A DNA stretch of 44,134 nt, from NCBI GenBank assembly GCA_947629555.1, contig CANRED010000008.1:1-44134 (forward strand), written 5' to 3'. The notes beneath the pieces are model-generated. The model was not told the DNA's origin, searched no databases, and saw only the letters and a list, made by a program, of their open reading frames with translations. Below are positions 15,101 through 21,040 of the stretch, piece after piece; the stretch's first letter is position 1; every line of letters begins with the position of its first letter. This stretch comes from an uncultured Clostridia bacterium (GTDB taxonomy: Bacteria; Bacillota; Clostridia; TANB77; CAG-508). The position numbers and the translations under genes are program-made.

Positions 15101-18100
15101 ATGTGTATCTCCAGTATATACATCAACTATATCTTTTAATACATCTCCATCTGCACCTTTTACTTGTACTGCTCCATCTTTTCTGTTTACAGTTTTTGTG
15201 TCATCATTTCCTAATTGTCCATTTGTTCCTGCACCAACTGTAAATACTGTTCCTTGGTCTGTTAAGAATGCAGTATGTCCGCTACATTTATAATCACTTG
15301 TTCTTGTTATTTTTATTATTTTTACATCATCGTCTGAATTGAATGTTAATTCTTTTCCTGCTTGTAAGTTACTACTGCTACTTGAAGCATATGAGCTTAA
15401 GTTTATGCTATATACTTTTCCATCTTTTGTTAAAACATATTCATTTGTAATATCTACTGCATCATCAATTATATCGCTTATATCTAGTTTGTTTATTTCT
15501 GTTATTTTGTCAGGAGTAGAGTTATATATATAATATGAATCTCCAAAATACCATAAATGTCCATATTTATCTAATGCTAAACTATAATATTCTCCTACTG
15601 CTATTTTTACTATATCTTTTAAGTCTTCTACTTTCTTTGGTAAATATTGATAACTTGAACTTGTTGTATAACCTAATTGATTATAGTAATTATATCCACA
15701 GCTATATACATCTCCATCTGTTGTTAACATTAATGTATGTCTATTTGATGTTGCTATATCTGCAATTATTACTTTTTCTCCATTTTCATTTGTTATATCT
15801 TCTAATTCGTAGTTGTTTGTTTTTGTATCCCATTTATACCAATATCCAGTAGTTGAATCTCTTTGAATTAGTTTTTGTCCATTTAAATCTGTATAATAAT
15901 TTCCTGATACATAGTAGTATTCATTTCCTGCTTCATCTACATATATTTGTTTACCATTTTCGTCTTGTGCTAGAGTACCATCTTCATTTGTTTTAGCTAC
16001 TGGTAAAGTAGTTACTTCTATTTTTTGCGCAATTCTTGCTTGTTGTGGTTCAGATATATATCCTGTTGATAATATACCTAATTCACCATAATCATTATCT
16101 CCCCATACCCAAACTGTTCCATCTGATTTTAGAGCTAATGTATGATCATCTGTTGATTCTACTTTTGGCATAACTTTAGCATCGTTACCTTGTGGTTTTA
16201 CCTCTACAAATAATTTTGCGTTTACACTAGTATCATTATATGTTGCAACTACTGCTGTCTCACCCATTTTTTCTTTTGCTGTTAATTTATTAGTTGCACC
16301 TGTTGTTTGTGATAAATCTGCTAAGTCGTCATTAACTATAGTCCAATCGATGTTATCATCTTCTACTTCTCTAATATTATCTAATCTTAAATTGAATGAT
16401 TCTAATAACGCAACTTTTAAATCTACGCTTTCTAATTGATTTAAGAATACTTTTGATTTTTCTTCTCCATTTACTAATATTGTAGCATAGCTTTCACCAA
16501 TTAATTTTGGTGTATAGTAATAGGTATCTTTTTCTCTATTTCCTAATAAACTATATTGTCCATTATATCCAAATGCAAATACTGCACCATTTTTTGTTAT
16601 TGCATATGAACGAGAGTATGAGCTTGAATATTTTGTTGTGAAAATGCTCTCTATTTCAGATAATTTTTCTATTTTTGTTGGTTTAATTGCTTCAGATGTA
16701 TTTAGTGTATTTCCTCTACCTAATGCATTTGTACTTGTTCCAAAAGAATATACATTTCCTTTATCATCTTTTAATAATGCAAATTTTACACCTGCTTCTA
16801 TATCAACTATTTTTGCATCGTCATCTAATTCTATATCTAATTTTGTAGGTACTGTTGTTTCTGAACCTGTTACTCTGTTGCTTGTATTTGCAATCCATGT
16901 ATATACATTACCTTTGCCATCTAATGCCATGAAATATCCATTATATAAACTTGATGTATATTGAGATTTAGATATTTCAACAATATTTTCTAATCCTTCT
17001 ATAAATGCAACTTCATTAGGTCCCTCATATTGCCAAATTCTTCCGTCTTTTGTAAGTATTAAGTTTCCTCTTATTTCATTTGCTGTAAGTCCTGGTATGT
17101 ACACTAGTGTTGCATATTTATTTGCCTCATAGCCCCATACATAAACATTTCCGTCTTTATCTAAAGCTAAAACTGTTTCATCTATTGCTTCTACTTTTAC
17201 TATGTTATTTAAATCTTCATATGCTATTTTTCCTGACTCATCTGTTACTTGTTTTTGTACTTTTACAAGTTTTTCTGAGTCTTTTGTTGTTCCATCTCCT
17301 AATTGTCCATAAGCATTTCTTCCCATTGCCCATACTTGTCCATTTTCATCTACTAACACTGTAAAGTAATAATCTGCAGCAACATCTATATATTTTCCGT
17401 CTAAAGCTAATTTTTGAGGTTGTGCTATTTTTGTACCTTTTCTTCCCATTTCGCCATATTGATCATATCCCCAAGCCCAAACGCTTCCATCAGATTTTAA
17501 TGCTACTGTGTGATTATATCCGGCTGATACTTTTGGTGTTGTTACTTCTTTTTCAGTTAATACATTTACTGTTGCTCTTAAAGTTACATCTCTTTCTTCA
17601 GATGTTCCTTCAACATAAGTTTTTCCAGATTTAACACCTTTTACTATATTACCTTCTACATTAACTAATGTTTCATCTAATGAACTGTATGTTAATTCTA
17701 CGTCTTCTTCATCACTATGTAATAAGTTAAATCCATAATTATATTTTGCTGTTAAAGTTTCTGTTGCGTTTTCTTTTAAAGTTATTTCATGTTTGTTTAA
17801 ATAAACATAATCAAAGCTTATGCAACCTAAAGTAGTAGTAGTTGTTGTATCTGATTTTCTGTTTCCTAATTGTCCATAATTATTTTTTCCTACTGTCCAT
17901 ACTGTTCCGTCCATTTTTACTGCAACATAGAATCCATTAGAACCACCTATTGCCATTACATCATTGAAATTATCTTCCTCACCTGTTGCTTTTAATGTTG
18001 TTATTGAAGGATTTGTATTGTTTATATTTGCTACGTATCCAACTGTACCATCTGCATAATGTACCATTGCTCCTCTATTAGAGCTTACAGCTACTACATC

Positions 18101-20575
18101 AACAACATTTTCTATTCCTGATACAATTTTGCCATTTCCGCTTATTCCAGTTCCAGCTGCCCAAATTCTTCCGTCTGATCTTAATGCTACTATATATGAT
18201 GTACTGTCTCCTGATATTTTTGTAATATTTCTTACAGCTGGGTTAGTAATCTTAGTTGGAACTTTTATATATGAACCACTTAGTCCAGTAACTCCACTAG
18301 AATTACTTCCCCATACAAATACATCTCCTGTTTCAAGTAATGCAAATGCTGTATCGTCTCCTGCCTCTATTTGTTTTATTTTAATACCATCTAAGTTTGT
18401 TAAATCTATTTTTGTTGCAACTAGAGAATCTTCTGTTTTACCAGTTCCTAATTGATAGTATCCTCCATCTCCCCAAGTCCATATGTTTCCTTCACTATCT
18501 AATGCCATTGCAAAATTTCCACCAGCTGATACTGATACTATTTTTGTATTTGCATCGAATCCTTGTACTTGTTGTACATCTATTTCTTTACCTGTTACTA
18601 CAGAAATTTCATCTGTATTAGTTCTTGTTCCATTTCCTAATTGTCCATAGTAATTATATCCCCAACTCCATACTGTTCCATCATCTTTTACTGCTAATAT
18701 GTAGTCTTCTCCTGCAGATATATCTACTATATCTTTTAATCCTTGTACTTGTGTTGGAATTATTACTTTATCGTTTGATTGAGAAGAATCTGTAATTCCT
18801 AAATATGAATTCTTTCCCCATACCCAAACTGTTCCATTTGCTTTTAATGCAACTGTATAATTTTGTAAGCTTTCTATTTTTGGTTCTGCCATATATCTTG
18901 GATCTTTAACTCTTATATTGATGTTTACAGAGTTTTTGCTACTACTGATTGTTGCCATTGTTTTTCCCATTGCAACACCAGTAACTTTTCCTGTTTCTTT
19001 ATCATAAGTAGCAACTTTTTCGTTAGCAATTTTTATATCTAAAGTATCTATTGCGCTTCCTTTTTCTGCTTTATATAAGTTTACTCTTCCTCCTGTTATA
19101 TATCCACCTTCTTGAATTAACTTAATTAAGTCTTTTGTTTCTCCAATTTTTATAACTATGTCTTCACCTGTAATAGATTTTACACCTATACTTCCTATGT
19201 AATCAGCTTTATTTCTTGTTCCATCTCCTAATAATTTAAAGTTGTTATTTCCTTCTGTATAATCTTCTCCTACTACATCTGTTCCTGCATATCCCCAACC
19301 TAATACATATCCATCTGCATTTATTGCATATGCTGTATCATAGTTTCCTGTTGTACCTTTTGAATCAATTCCAGGAATTGATGAACTTGTTATTTTATCT
19401 ATTGTTTCATTTATTCTTTTATCGTTTTCTGGATCAGTTGGTTCAACCATAACTAATTTTGTTGGTGTGTCAACCGTACCATTAGATGTTCCATTTCCTG
19501 CTTGACCTATATTATTTTGTCCCCAACTATATGCAATATTATCTTTGTCTATTATGTAGTATGTTTTATTTAAAATTGCTATATTATCTTTACTTGAATC
19601 CGTTCTTATCGTTATACTTTCATCTAAAGAAACTTTGCTAGGAGTTTTTGTTTCATCCCATGTATATACATCACCATTTGTTGCTAATGCCATAGATACA
19701 CCGTTTCCAGCTTCTATTTCTTGTATTGTTACACTATCTTCAAAAGATACTTGATTTATTTGCGTGAATTCAAAGCCTGAACCTTCGGTATCTCCCCAAG
19801 TCCAAACTTTTCCACTATCATCTAACGCAAGTATATGGTTATATCCTGCTGACACTTGTTTTATAGTAGGTAATTTATTATCTTCAGATGGTTTCAATTC
19901 ATCTATTTCTCTAATAGATGTAAATCCTAAATCGTTATAATATCCTAATTGTCCATCTGAGCTATCTCCTATACCTAATACGTCACCACTGTCTGTTACC
20001 ATTAAAGTATAATCTGCTCCACAACTAATTTGTTTTATTTTAGTACTGTTTGGTATATCAACTTTTTGTGCATATAATTCTGTTCTTTTTTCAGTACTTC
20101 CTATTTGTCCAAAGTAGTTGTAACCCCACATATATACTTCACCATTTTGGGTTAATGCTGCTGCATGATATTCACCTGCTGCAATTTGCTTTACATTATT
20201 TAATGGGGTATCTTCTCCTATTAATACAGGACTTTTATTTGAACTATCATTTAATGTACCGTTACCTAATTGTCCTTTATTATTTTGTCCCCATGCCCAT
20301 ACATTACCTTGGCTATCTAGTGCTATTGTAAAATTAGCACCTGTTACAACCGAAGCAATACTAGGATCTCCTAATATCTTCTCCTCCTCTTCTTCATCGC
20401 TTGAAGCTCCGTTGTCATCTCCTGAAATTAATTCCATTTCAGTATTCATAGTATTCACATTATCTCCTACATTACTTGCGAATACTAACATTAAAAAGAT
20501 GCAAAATACTACAATAACTGCTGTTATTGCAATCCATCTTTTAATTTTTTTCTCTCGACTTTCTAAGTTATTCAT
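131..20575 (-). CDS. giant RCC1 / cadherin-like / dockerin / M23 peptidase surface protein (6814 aa)
   Basis: Start ATG at 20575 is preceded by AAGGGAG six bases upstream. Residues 8-13 are basic and about 14-33 hydrophobic: a signal anchor, though a cleavage site near VFA/SN is possible. Residues about 70-2900 hold six RCC1-type regions (repeats like VWAWG...GQLGNGT), each followed by an Ig-like (Big_2-type) domain near 460-560, 918-1012, 1365-1465, 1915-2015, 2382-2465 and 2795-2895. Residues about 2900-6015 carry roughly 27 cadherin-like beta-sandwich repeats ending in patterns like EYTLTVKR. Then come a carboxypeptidase-regulatory-like domain, a dockerin-like segment (about 6105-6158, loop DFNEDGIINELD), a second such domain, an Ig-like domain, GLUG-type repeats (about 6447-6560) and an M23 metallopeptidase. 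M23 motifs are intact: H6702 and D6706 in HYGID, H6753 in YAHL, H6790 and H6792 in HLHLE. Known M23 enzymes cut peptidoglycan cross-bridges or stem peptides; substrate here is unknown. The reading frame is unbroken over 20 kb. Confidence 0.95.
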   Translation of the reverse strand: MNNLESREKKIKRWIAITAVIVVFCIFLMLVFASNVGDNVNTMNTEMELISGDDNGASSDEEEEEKILGDPSIASVVTGANFTIALDSQGNVWAWGQNNKGQLGNGTLNDSSNKSPVLIGEDTPLNNVKQIAAGEYHAAALTQNGEVYMWGYNYFGQIGSTEKRTELYAQKVDIPNSTKIKQISCGADYTLMVTDSGDVLGIGDSSDGQLGYYNDLGFTSIREIDELKPSEDNKLPTIKQVSAGYNHILALDDSGKVWTWGDTEGSGFEFTQINQVSFEDSVTIQEIEAGNGVSMALATNGDVYTWDETKTPSKVSLDESITIRTDSSKDNIAILNKTYYIIDKDNIAYSWGQNNIGQAGNGTSNGTVDTPTKLVMVEPTDPENDKRINETIDKITSSSIPGIDSKGTTGNYDTAYAINADGYVLGWGYAGTDVVGEDYTEGNNNFKLLGDGTRNKADYIGSIGVKSITGEDIVIKIGETKDLIKLIQEGGYITGGRVNLYKAEKGSAIDTLDIKIANEKVATYDKETGKVTGVAMGKTMATISSSKNSVNINIRVKDPRYMAEPKIESLQNYTVALKANGTVWVWGKNSYLGITDSSQSNDKVIIPTQVQGLKDIVDISAGEDYILAVKDDGTVWSWGYNYYGQLGNGTRTNTDEISVVTGKEIDVQQVQGFDANTKIVSVSAGGNFAMALDSEGNIWTWGDGGYYQLGTGKTEDSLVATKIDLTNLDGIKIKQIEAGDDTAFALLETGDVFVWGSNSSGVTGLSGSYIKVPTKITNPAVRNITKISGDSTSYIVALRSDGRIWAAGTGISGNGKIVSGIENVVDVVAVSSNRGAMVHYADGTVGYVANINNTNPSITTLKATGEEDNFNDVMAIGGSNGFYVAVKMDGTVWTVGKNNYGQLGNRKSDTTTTTTLGCISFDYVYLNKHEITLKENATETLTAKYNYGFNLLHSDEEDVELTYSSLDETLVNVEGNIVKGVKSGKTYVEGTSEERDVTLRATVNVLTEKEVTTPKVSAGYNHTVALKSDGSVWAWGYDQYGEMGRKGTKIAQPQKLALDGKYIDVAADYYFTVLVDENGQVWAMGRNAYGQLGDGTTKDSEKLVKVQKQVTDESGKIAYEDLNNIVKVEAIDETVLALDKDGNVYVWGYEANKYATLVYIPGLTANEIRGNLILTKDGRIWQYEGPNEVAFIEGLENIVEISKSQYTSSLYNGYFMALDGKGNVYTWIANTSNRVTGSETTVPTKLDIELDDDAKIVDIEAGVKFALLKDDKGNVYSFGTSTNALGRGNTLNTSEAIKPTKIEKLSEIESIFTTKYSSSYSRSYAITKNGAVFAFGYNGQYSLLGNREKDTYYYTPKLIGESYATILVNGEEKSKVFLNQLESVDLKVALLESFNLRLDNIREVEDDNIDWTIVNDDLADLSQTTGATNKLTAKEKMGETAVVATYNDTSVNAKLFVEVKPQGNDAKVMPKVESTDDHTLALKSDGTVWVWGDNDYGELGILSTGYISEPQQARIAQKIEVTTLPVAKTNEDGTLAQDENGKQIYVDEAGNEYYYVSGNYYTDLNGQKLIQRDSTTGYWYKWDTKTNNYELEDITNENGEKVIIADIATSNRHTLMLTTDGDVYSCGYNYYNQLGYTTSSSYQYLPKKVEDLKDIVKIAVGEYYSLALDKYGHLWYFGDSYYIYNSTPDKITEINKLDISDIIDDAVDITNEYVLTKDGKVYSINLSSYASSSSSNLQAGKELTFNSDDDVKIIKITRTSDYKCSGHTAFLTDQGTVFTVGAGTNGQLGNDDTKTVNRKDGAVQVKGADGDVLKDIVDVYTGDTHTIALDKYGRGYTWGSNTYGELKNNEVAVGTSYSRAHQVTEDDRIVEGMLVSAGNKFSIIVDKDGYLYAWGLGTSGQLGNGLAIDSTDYVRVGTEGIKLDANRVTLKENEDSINIKGQNNQLNLIKDPKVNIASATSTNLSVASVSKIGINNDEIKINPVNAGTTSILVTTDDGNNSVVEVTVLPDEAEMSEAVTLPQEKIISPMTVSGKSHTLILKSDGTVWAYGDNTYGQTCAKDINGTRVEYSDEATQVVFPEGTGPIISVAAGDNFSIAVDINGSVYAWGYRLGYLTSTSTNNEVVKCSSLSNIVKIVAGTDHCLALTKDGYVYAWGLNEKGGLGIGSTRTTTSPVKVNNISNAIDIAAGNDHSMILLANGDVYTAGNNESGQLGVANIPNRTTFNKITIDAKIAYVEAGKGVSLAIDTDNGLWVWGNNTDGQLGLNRPDTKISTPTKVQNELKVQNASVGSNHTQIVTTSGELYSAGSNNYGQLGQGTETSISRTFEKVATLESNVMRADAGTTYSTAIAKDGTVYGFGDYNHGNLDRISITNSFIPVKISEDTSYLSEQEIILNVDGTYKISANGKYKLNVLHKDNTEFTYESANPDIATVDENGIITAVSVGTTRINSKDDFGKVCSIIVKVLPEGLSHAPAIEGGDGFAIVTDGKGLMYIFGNNEHTKSSDVPLIVNDSLSLKTVKAGDDFVVAINYDGTVWTYGDNSNGQLGIINVSNKDQVNQINANQIKNVTQVDAGSKHAIALDNLGTVFVWGDNSKGQLGIEVTDETGIIATPTVIRPVKGRVISVSAGGNYSGIVNSDGKAYILKDGKANEIPVISNAIKVATGAEKTLVLTSNGIVYLVDNDTCVPAIKVANKNIVDIAVNQASYMCLAADSTLCTFGNNNYGQLGSNSSAVLQDNIKSVATNVFTMGAGYTNTYYIGVNGEVFAAGANEKGQLGNGTSAKPETPTHELSRTYTKVGNTEFEINPEAVRVGKDWKVLLVGEEVETLEAEKTKVAVISNVSEFNVFGNKIVDANEYDYKVDKAELAEITDVNVVEITAKELGTAIVTATNKITKEEKELTINIVSDNSLRIKDMYIEDTDSQYVAKQDKEDDMKFSIDVAGSKATGELNIELEFNDTVKVEDKDGKELTVTKDPDTNKWTVKDLDLTESIQELKVTLTAEDGSEYEFTLVVYKELIVKVNDETLSSKEVYNKETLANEEVYTKYVDPKASTAKVEISINNEENTIQLTDEEGKILATTTEPKNILKEESLSIPNIQNRFIIKILNPDNKVEKQYVLRISKSSIEEIQVDELGRKLTANREIGKDTYLEEFDATISDKNGLANITVKLGNENIQKLEVDEEDKTTEINNSELVISKEFNEDPDKTTDVVLKVTTKDGYEENYILRIKVISSNNEIDYISLTAIGDTPKEPEIQSTKVSEEIYEIVLHDKEADLDQSITIKPVTKNKKATISFNGGKAFFEQGKETSVIPTKETDNLYQVPIMVKAENGDIKTCVLRIYKQSENTEIESINATGTPSERTETAVNEEGTNNYTVKVIQNDDSYTLEIQLLDSYAKISDIKVNPIDDDKVDLESILKPVGEGQNGKYTYTATKDIIGRTITIKVSAEYELVAPAEYTLTVDVLEDNAEFESIKLGERELELFKDSEIADAEPIEVNEFDEKLTQEEKDSLIVKAESPNATVEIYDVDPSQNTSAKPIAKGKGEVDISSLELEVKDTKTLYIKVTAEDGIVTKTKILVVTRQSNNANITSVKFDVDGKTETVPVLDIENSEEKEVRISETFINSKPAQATVIPEDKDATVIYDDEESSSVQITDWSNKPQINVTVESEDGTKQVDYTINVKVLSANTEITKQLLEVEEGKDTVIKIDEDFKDEGNDKYSVDVRGTDSVDLLVTPENEGATVELAKVKEAGAAIADDDKVYVKDRITLNANVETEIEVKVTAEDGTVKTYTIVVSPEESVVKSIKAQGKNESKTYEEKELLMEDILAGNTIVRVHPDSKTVTLKLETLTSSVISGQVKAVANDIKDNDGNDYRKEYTASPSGTTTTFSDIELLDNTKEGLEDVLTSVEFTFTTKAGKQETITVYVEKGSTKALLETATVTGVETEESVTSASYNNPIVVYTQNVVIDSQDDKYFITAQTAENGTYEIYKAEEKITDAETTNPVELSDSEFTSFKITVTSEFDNNTQDYELKVRKVNYNTNIENLTIKVDGEYGEVSHSIYDFGQFDDNGNIDILVPEGMTSLVMEDLIVSNENATVIIDDSTKYESGIVKEYNPTTAGEVNGKVVKIKLTTEDGIEKEYTLTIKEVEEVDLTLDKTTLYDITNELDVETFDNSAIVNRTTEQAKLTSTSTGEGLIDIQLVKVNDKNVKEPKKTAEAQQAENSLEINLKESYTVNEDEVIQASDITSMELETIIVSKGYSLYPNYYSDDSKHKQTYTFTIKVEEFNLISINGLDVNGKVDPSVQLTSEDFARASMDTLSTKIISVPSDTTEIELSNIQLDEGVKATHNGEEIKSGGSITVSLADDEITEIVIDTTSQRSTQKYIIKVRKKSADTSIVSISADETTVTQSQEENGIDVYELAIKDTVDPEVTVTLSNELAKVTEVKTAATASDIVDNKFTISGISADKHNASEDSSQDSKVIELTITVTAEDENVTKEYKVKLIRKHTETGLVSVKYGYDQNADTKTTTLNYTSQEEQELQKIPSDVEGIKISEIKTVCANAKAYVQTNGGEKELLNPDKLYEIAEGETKVFTIIVEAEYGNTKEYTFSVKRTSRNTDIGEIIVNDNIATYNPVTGMYEVDIRIDAKTANIVVTPENEGATVKEVLSAKLFESNTELSSLIEGNEITVSGLTYESDEAEDGNKELNRYVMVNFRLKAEDNSVTKDYRVKITRKHVETGLTTVKYEYDKDNSVQNVTLDYSSQEKQDVQTIPSTVEGIRFTDLQVKCNDAKAYIQTEGEERAELDSEKLYTIEEGTEKTFTIIVEAEYGNTKEYTLTVKRASGNIDLEKIVVNNYSAAELNEEQEYMASARVDTLGKWVIEVIPSDEATKIKEIKEVKIGNETSQRPLEEYSIDNNNMYITIPEELYENDETEDASNDANRYVIVKFVVQAEDENVTKEYTLIIARLHVETGLEDITYSYSGEGDTTLKLDTTDVKSIVVGSTVESVNIKNVIPTCNNATVKVTIDGVETELTDNAFDVTLSEEVPGDGCIKTVKVTVISEWGDTQDYTFEVTRMATNASLDRIFANGKLAKKLDETEEGFDAVYRVGVNKLAKEVDIKAISANVNAKVDLLPDDNLSNIQNGKGTATGTYNMSAVTGDETSIIIKVTPEDEDVPAKTYKLIIRKQAESTILDQLKIKKVNDDGTFAEEGAIELSDGLFTPKTGDYSYYLTERIWHGGYRKYGYYAYKYYYISNIKNWKVYEQRIEIPTDWYNISLTDIIPEDPAMTIQVSRISDSKPYYMSYAKDYHDNRPYNTSTIGDSFSANETFEMPEGQEVYLKIITTAENGNVGDPYIITLYKKATNTNAKVRVDGTVVEPDVEDGKYKVVKTTDVDSVEILLTAENHLSSKTSIIEITGDDTENNLVDKLKVDKQSYSTKEMKFTISNITKILSDRADRIMTVKIAVIPEDENIEPKIYEIQITRLNTSAEIYQVLGDDEEIHVDRESAHYTWAEKKNGTIYTKYIDPDTNSVDLDVIAKSSAAEVVITSYDGETELGRGTGSASGTVTIPEGETFTRVKVKVTSEDKAQSIEYEIWFLGKSDDVTIGELWVDDELIEPEEDGNYYIDLEQGTKRLKVRLVPHYQYANASVNLQPFEWQETTRYVENLLYATVDEFGRIPVQLKVQIPAEQSINGDLCVDTRYLYINTVSSESGIKEIHTENDQDIISLGYNKCTILLSGTGEERNAIDLTMIPWNPKSKLELLTSDDNNIEGPVEGTLKVESLIINPTATTTFKAKVVTNGERTLDYTIEVIPQNCQAELKTLIIGGEVVDLEVGVYEYNIANLNISGIGSIYALATANRYDSKNGYATVKIYARDTEEISVESSNGEATLGNVNLDNISYVTIVVTSPDKTVTNTYVVWLQDVNDDSSLKEVSYNTTGNEEDNVIVEMTESTSEGYAGEYIIELDPEAQNVNISMIATELTSTVTAESESGTSIKLEKDLTNMTEDIVFDAVVTAESGNQSKYKVTIRKGTIITGKVITENINKDYSNVNVQILSQEGQEIGTVMTEKDGTYKANVPVGEGYKVVIAKEGYLTYTVANIPVKYGVNTYVGIAELIAGEVAENDGKIDLRDLVQTNKKSRINTTTDETNGKYDFNEDGIINELDLSIVTKNYDKTAVVNSTFEYERKVNVIGELLDDTGKVISNATVEMDYISTTSETGEFDLRDIKLGTHTLIVKDADGKEIGRNEITIVEGEEYTVKANTITITPNTSVVDLTVIVNGTTAVIAKRGEESDVDMVKPQVDIEKVEFTNNNIKVTVKAEDNVELSEFKLYLEDTETDVVIDTQEVSNKEYTATLEGTITTEFSKTHKLKIAVKDTSGNITEVEKEVTNNTIETSADLVKFAELVNGRKNYKGETVTLAKDLDLTSTELKPIGKNGAFFEGTFDGNGHVITNINISSTANYSGLFGYVRGATIKNIGIESGNISSTKDYVAGIVGRASGATIIENCYNKATISGKDYVGGIVGYADAGLTVRNSYNAGEITATNNAGGIVAYLAGTDAVIENCYNIGEVKDAETIGAIIGYRAASVQNDIISTSKVINCYYDSEKVSKGIGETSSVTSSSEEENAKLTDTTMKITDKDSLLTALGEGYKEDFTNQKNSGYPILDWEKEVTKIATKALMNIANAKMDLPVATNYTITSEFGQRVDPTTEEAGSIHYGIDIAANFKTPILAVADGTVVFAGENGGYGYCIEIEHEINGEKIYSFYAHLNRIDVQVGDKVVKGAQIALEGGVPGTEGAGKSTGAHLHLEIRKISGSYASAVNPRNYLKF

Positions 20576-20600
20576 GGCTTTCTCCCTTTTTCTTTAGATT

Positions 20601-20618
20601 TTGTATAATTTCATACAA
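20601..20618. promoter_or_regulatory. inverted repeat in the leader of the giant M23 gene, possible operator
   Basis: TTGTAT and ATACAA arms are separated by 6 bases, 26 bp upstream of the start codon and just before its ribosome binding site. The position suits an operator or a leader-RNA element. A/T-rich palindromes arise easily by chance in such DNA, so the assignment is tentative. Confidence 0.25.
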
Positions 20619-20874
20619 TATACTTTTATTTTAGCTTTTTTTCGAGCTAAGTCAACAGCCATGCTACTCTTAAGTATATATATATATAGTATATTCTATT
20701 AGGGATATTGAGGTCTTTAAAGTTCACTTTCTATTTGTTAAGTTTATTTTACATTTACTTTACATTTAGCCCTGTTTTCTTTATTTTTGCTAGGGAATAC
20801 TAGGTTTTACGTGTTTTATTAACACATTATTTTTAGTTGAATATATTAAAAAAGATGGGTTACCTTCGAAAAAC

Positions 20875-20900
20875 GGGTTGCATGCCATGCAACCCCTACA
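20875..20900. repeat. hairpin repeat with CCCTACA tail, copy 1
   Basis: Perfect 9-bp arms GGGTTGCAT (20875-20883) and ATGCAACCC (20887-20895) flank the loop GCC and run into CCCCTACA. It is much more G/C-rich than its surroundings. The same tail follows different arms at 20978-21006 and in the cluster after the M14 gene. Confidence 0.75.
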
Positions 20901-20977
20901 TCAAAATTCGAAGAATTTTGTATTATTCACTATTCATTTTTCACTATTCACTAATGTTTTGTATGCCTATGTGGTGC

Positions 20978-21006
20978 GGGTCGATGTGGGCATCGACCCC
21001 TACAAT
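20978..21006. repeat. hairpin repeat with CCCTACA tail, copy 2
   Basis: Perfect 9-bp arms GGGTCGATG (20978-20986) and CATCGACCC (20991-20999) flank the loop TGGG and run into CCCCTACAAT. The arms differ from copy 1 but each pair is self-complementary, so the folded shape and the tail are conserved rather than the arm sequence. It ends about 35 bp before the M14 start codon. Confidence 0.75.
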
Positions 21007-21040
21007 GTTTGCAATATTATTTTGTAAAGGAGATTTTATT

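Larger units (their letters stand above)
20576..21040. other. divergent intergenic region between the giant M23 gene and the M14 gene
   Basis: No coding sequence is convincing here; the open frame upstream of 21041 lacks a ribosome binding site and reads through hairpin repeats. The left part must hold the promoter of the giant gene. A minus-strand TTGACT lies at 20650-20655, but the bases 17 bp downstream (AAAATA) make a poor -10, so no promoter is called. There is a TA-dinucleotide run at about 20683-20697. The right part holds an inverted repeat AAAATTC/GAATTTT (20903-20919), two copies of TTCACTATTCA (20926-20936 and 20940-20950) and two G/C-rich hairpins listed separately. Confidence 0.6.

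Noticed and set aside
317..20331. Many plus-strand open frames of 60-320 codons opposite the giant M23 gene
   Set aside because: They are the antisense shadow of a purine-rich coding strand: Leu, Phe, Ser and Ile rich, without ribosome binding sites, and they overlap a continuous, domain-rich minus-strand frame.
20837..21040. Upstream extension of the M14 frame
   Set aside because: It runs through two hairpin repeats and has no ribosome binding site; AAAGGAG and homology both point to the ATG at 21041.
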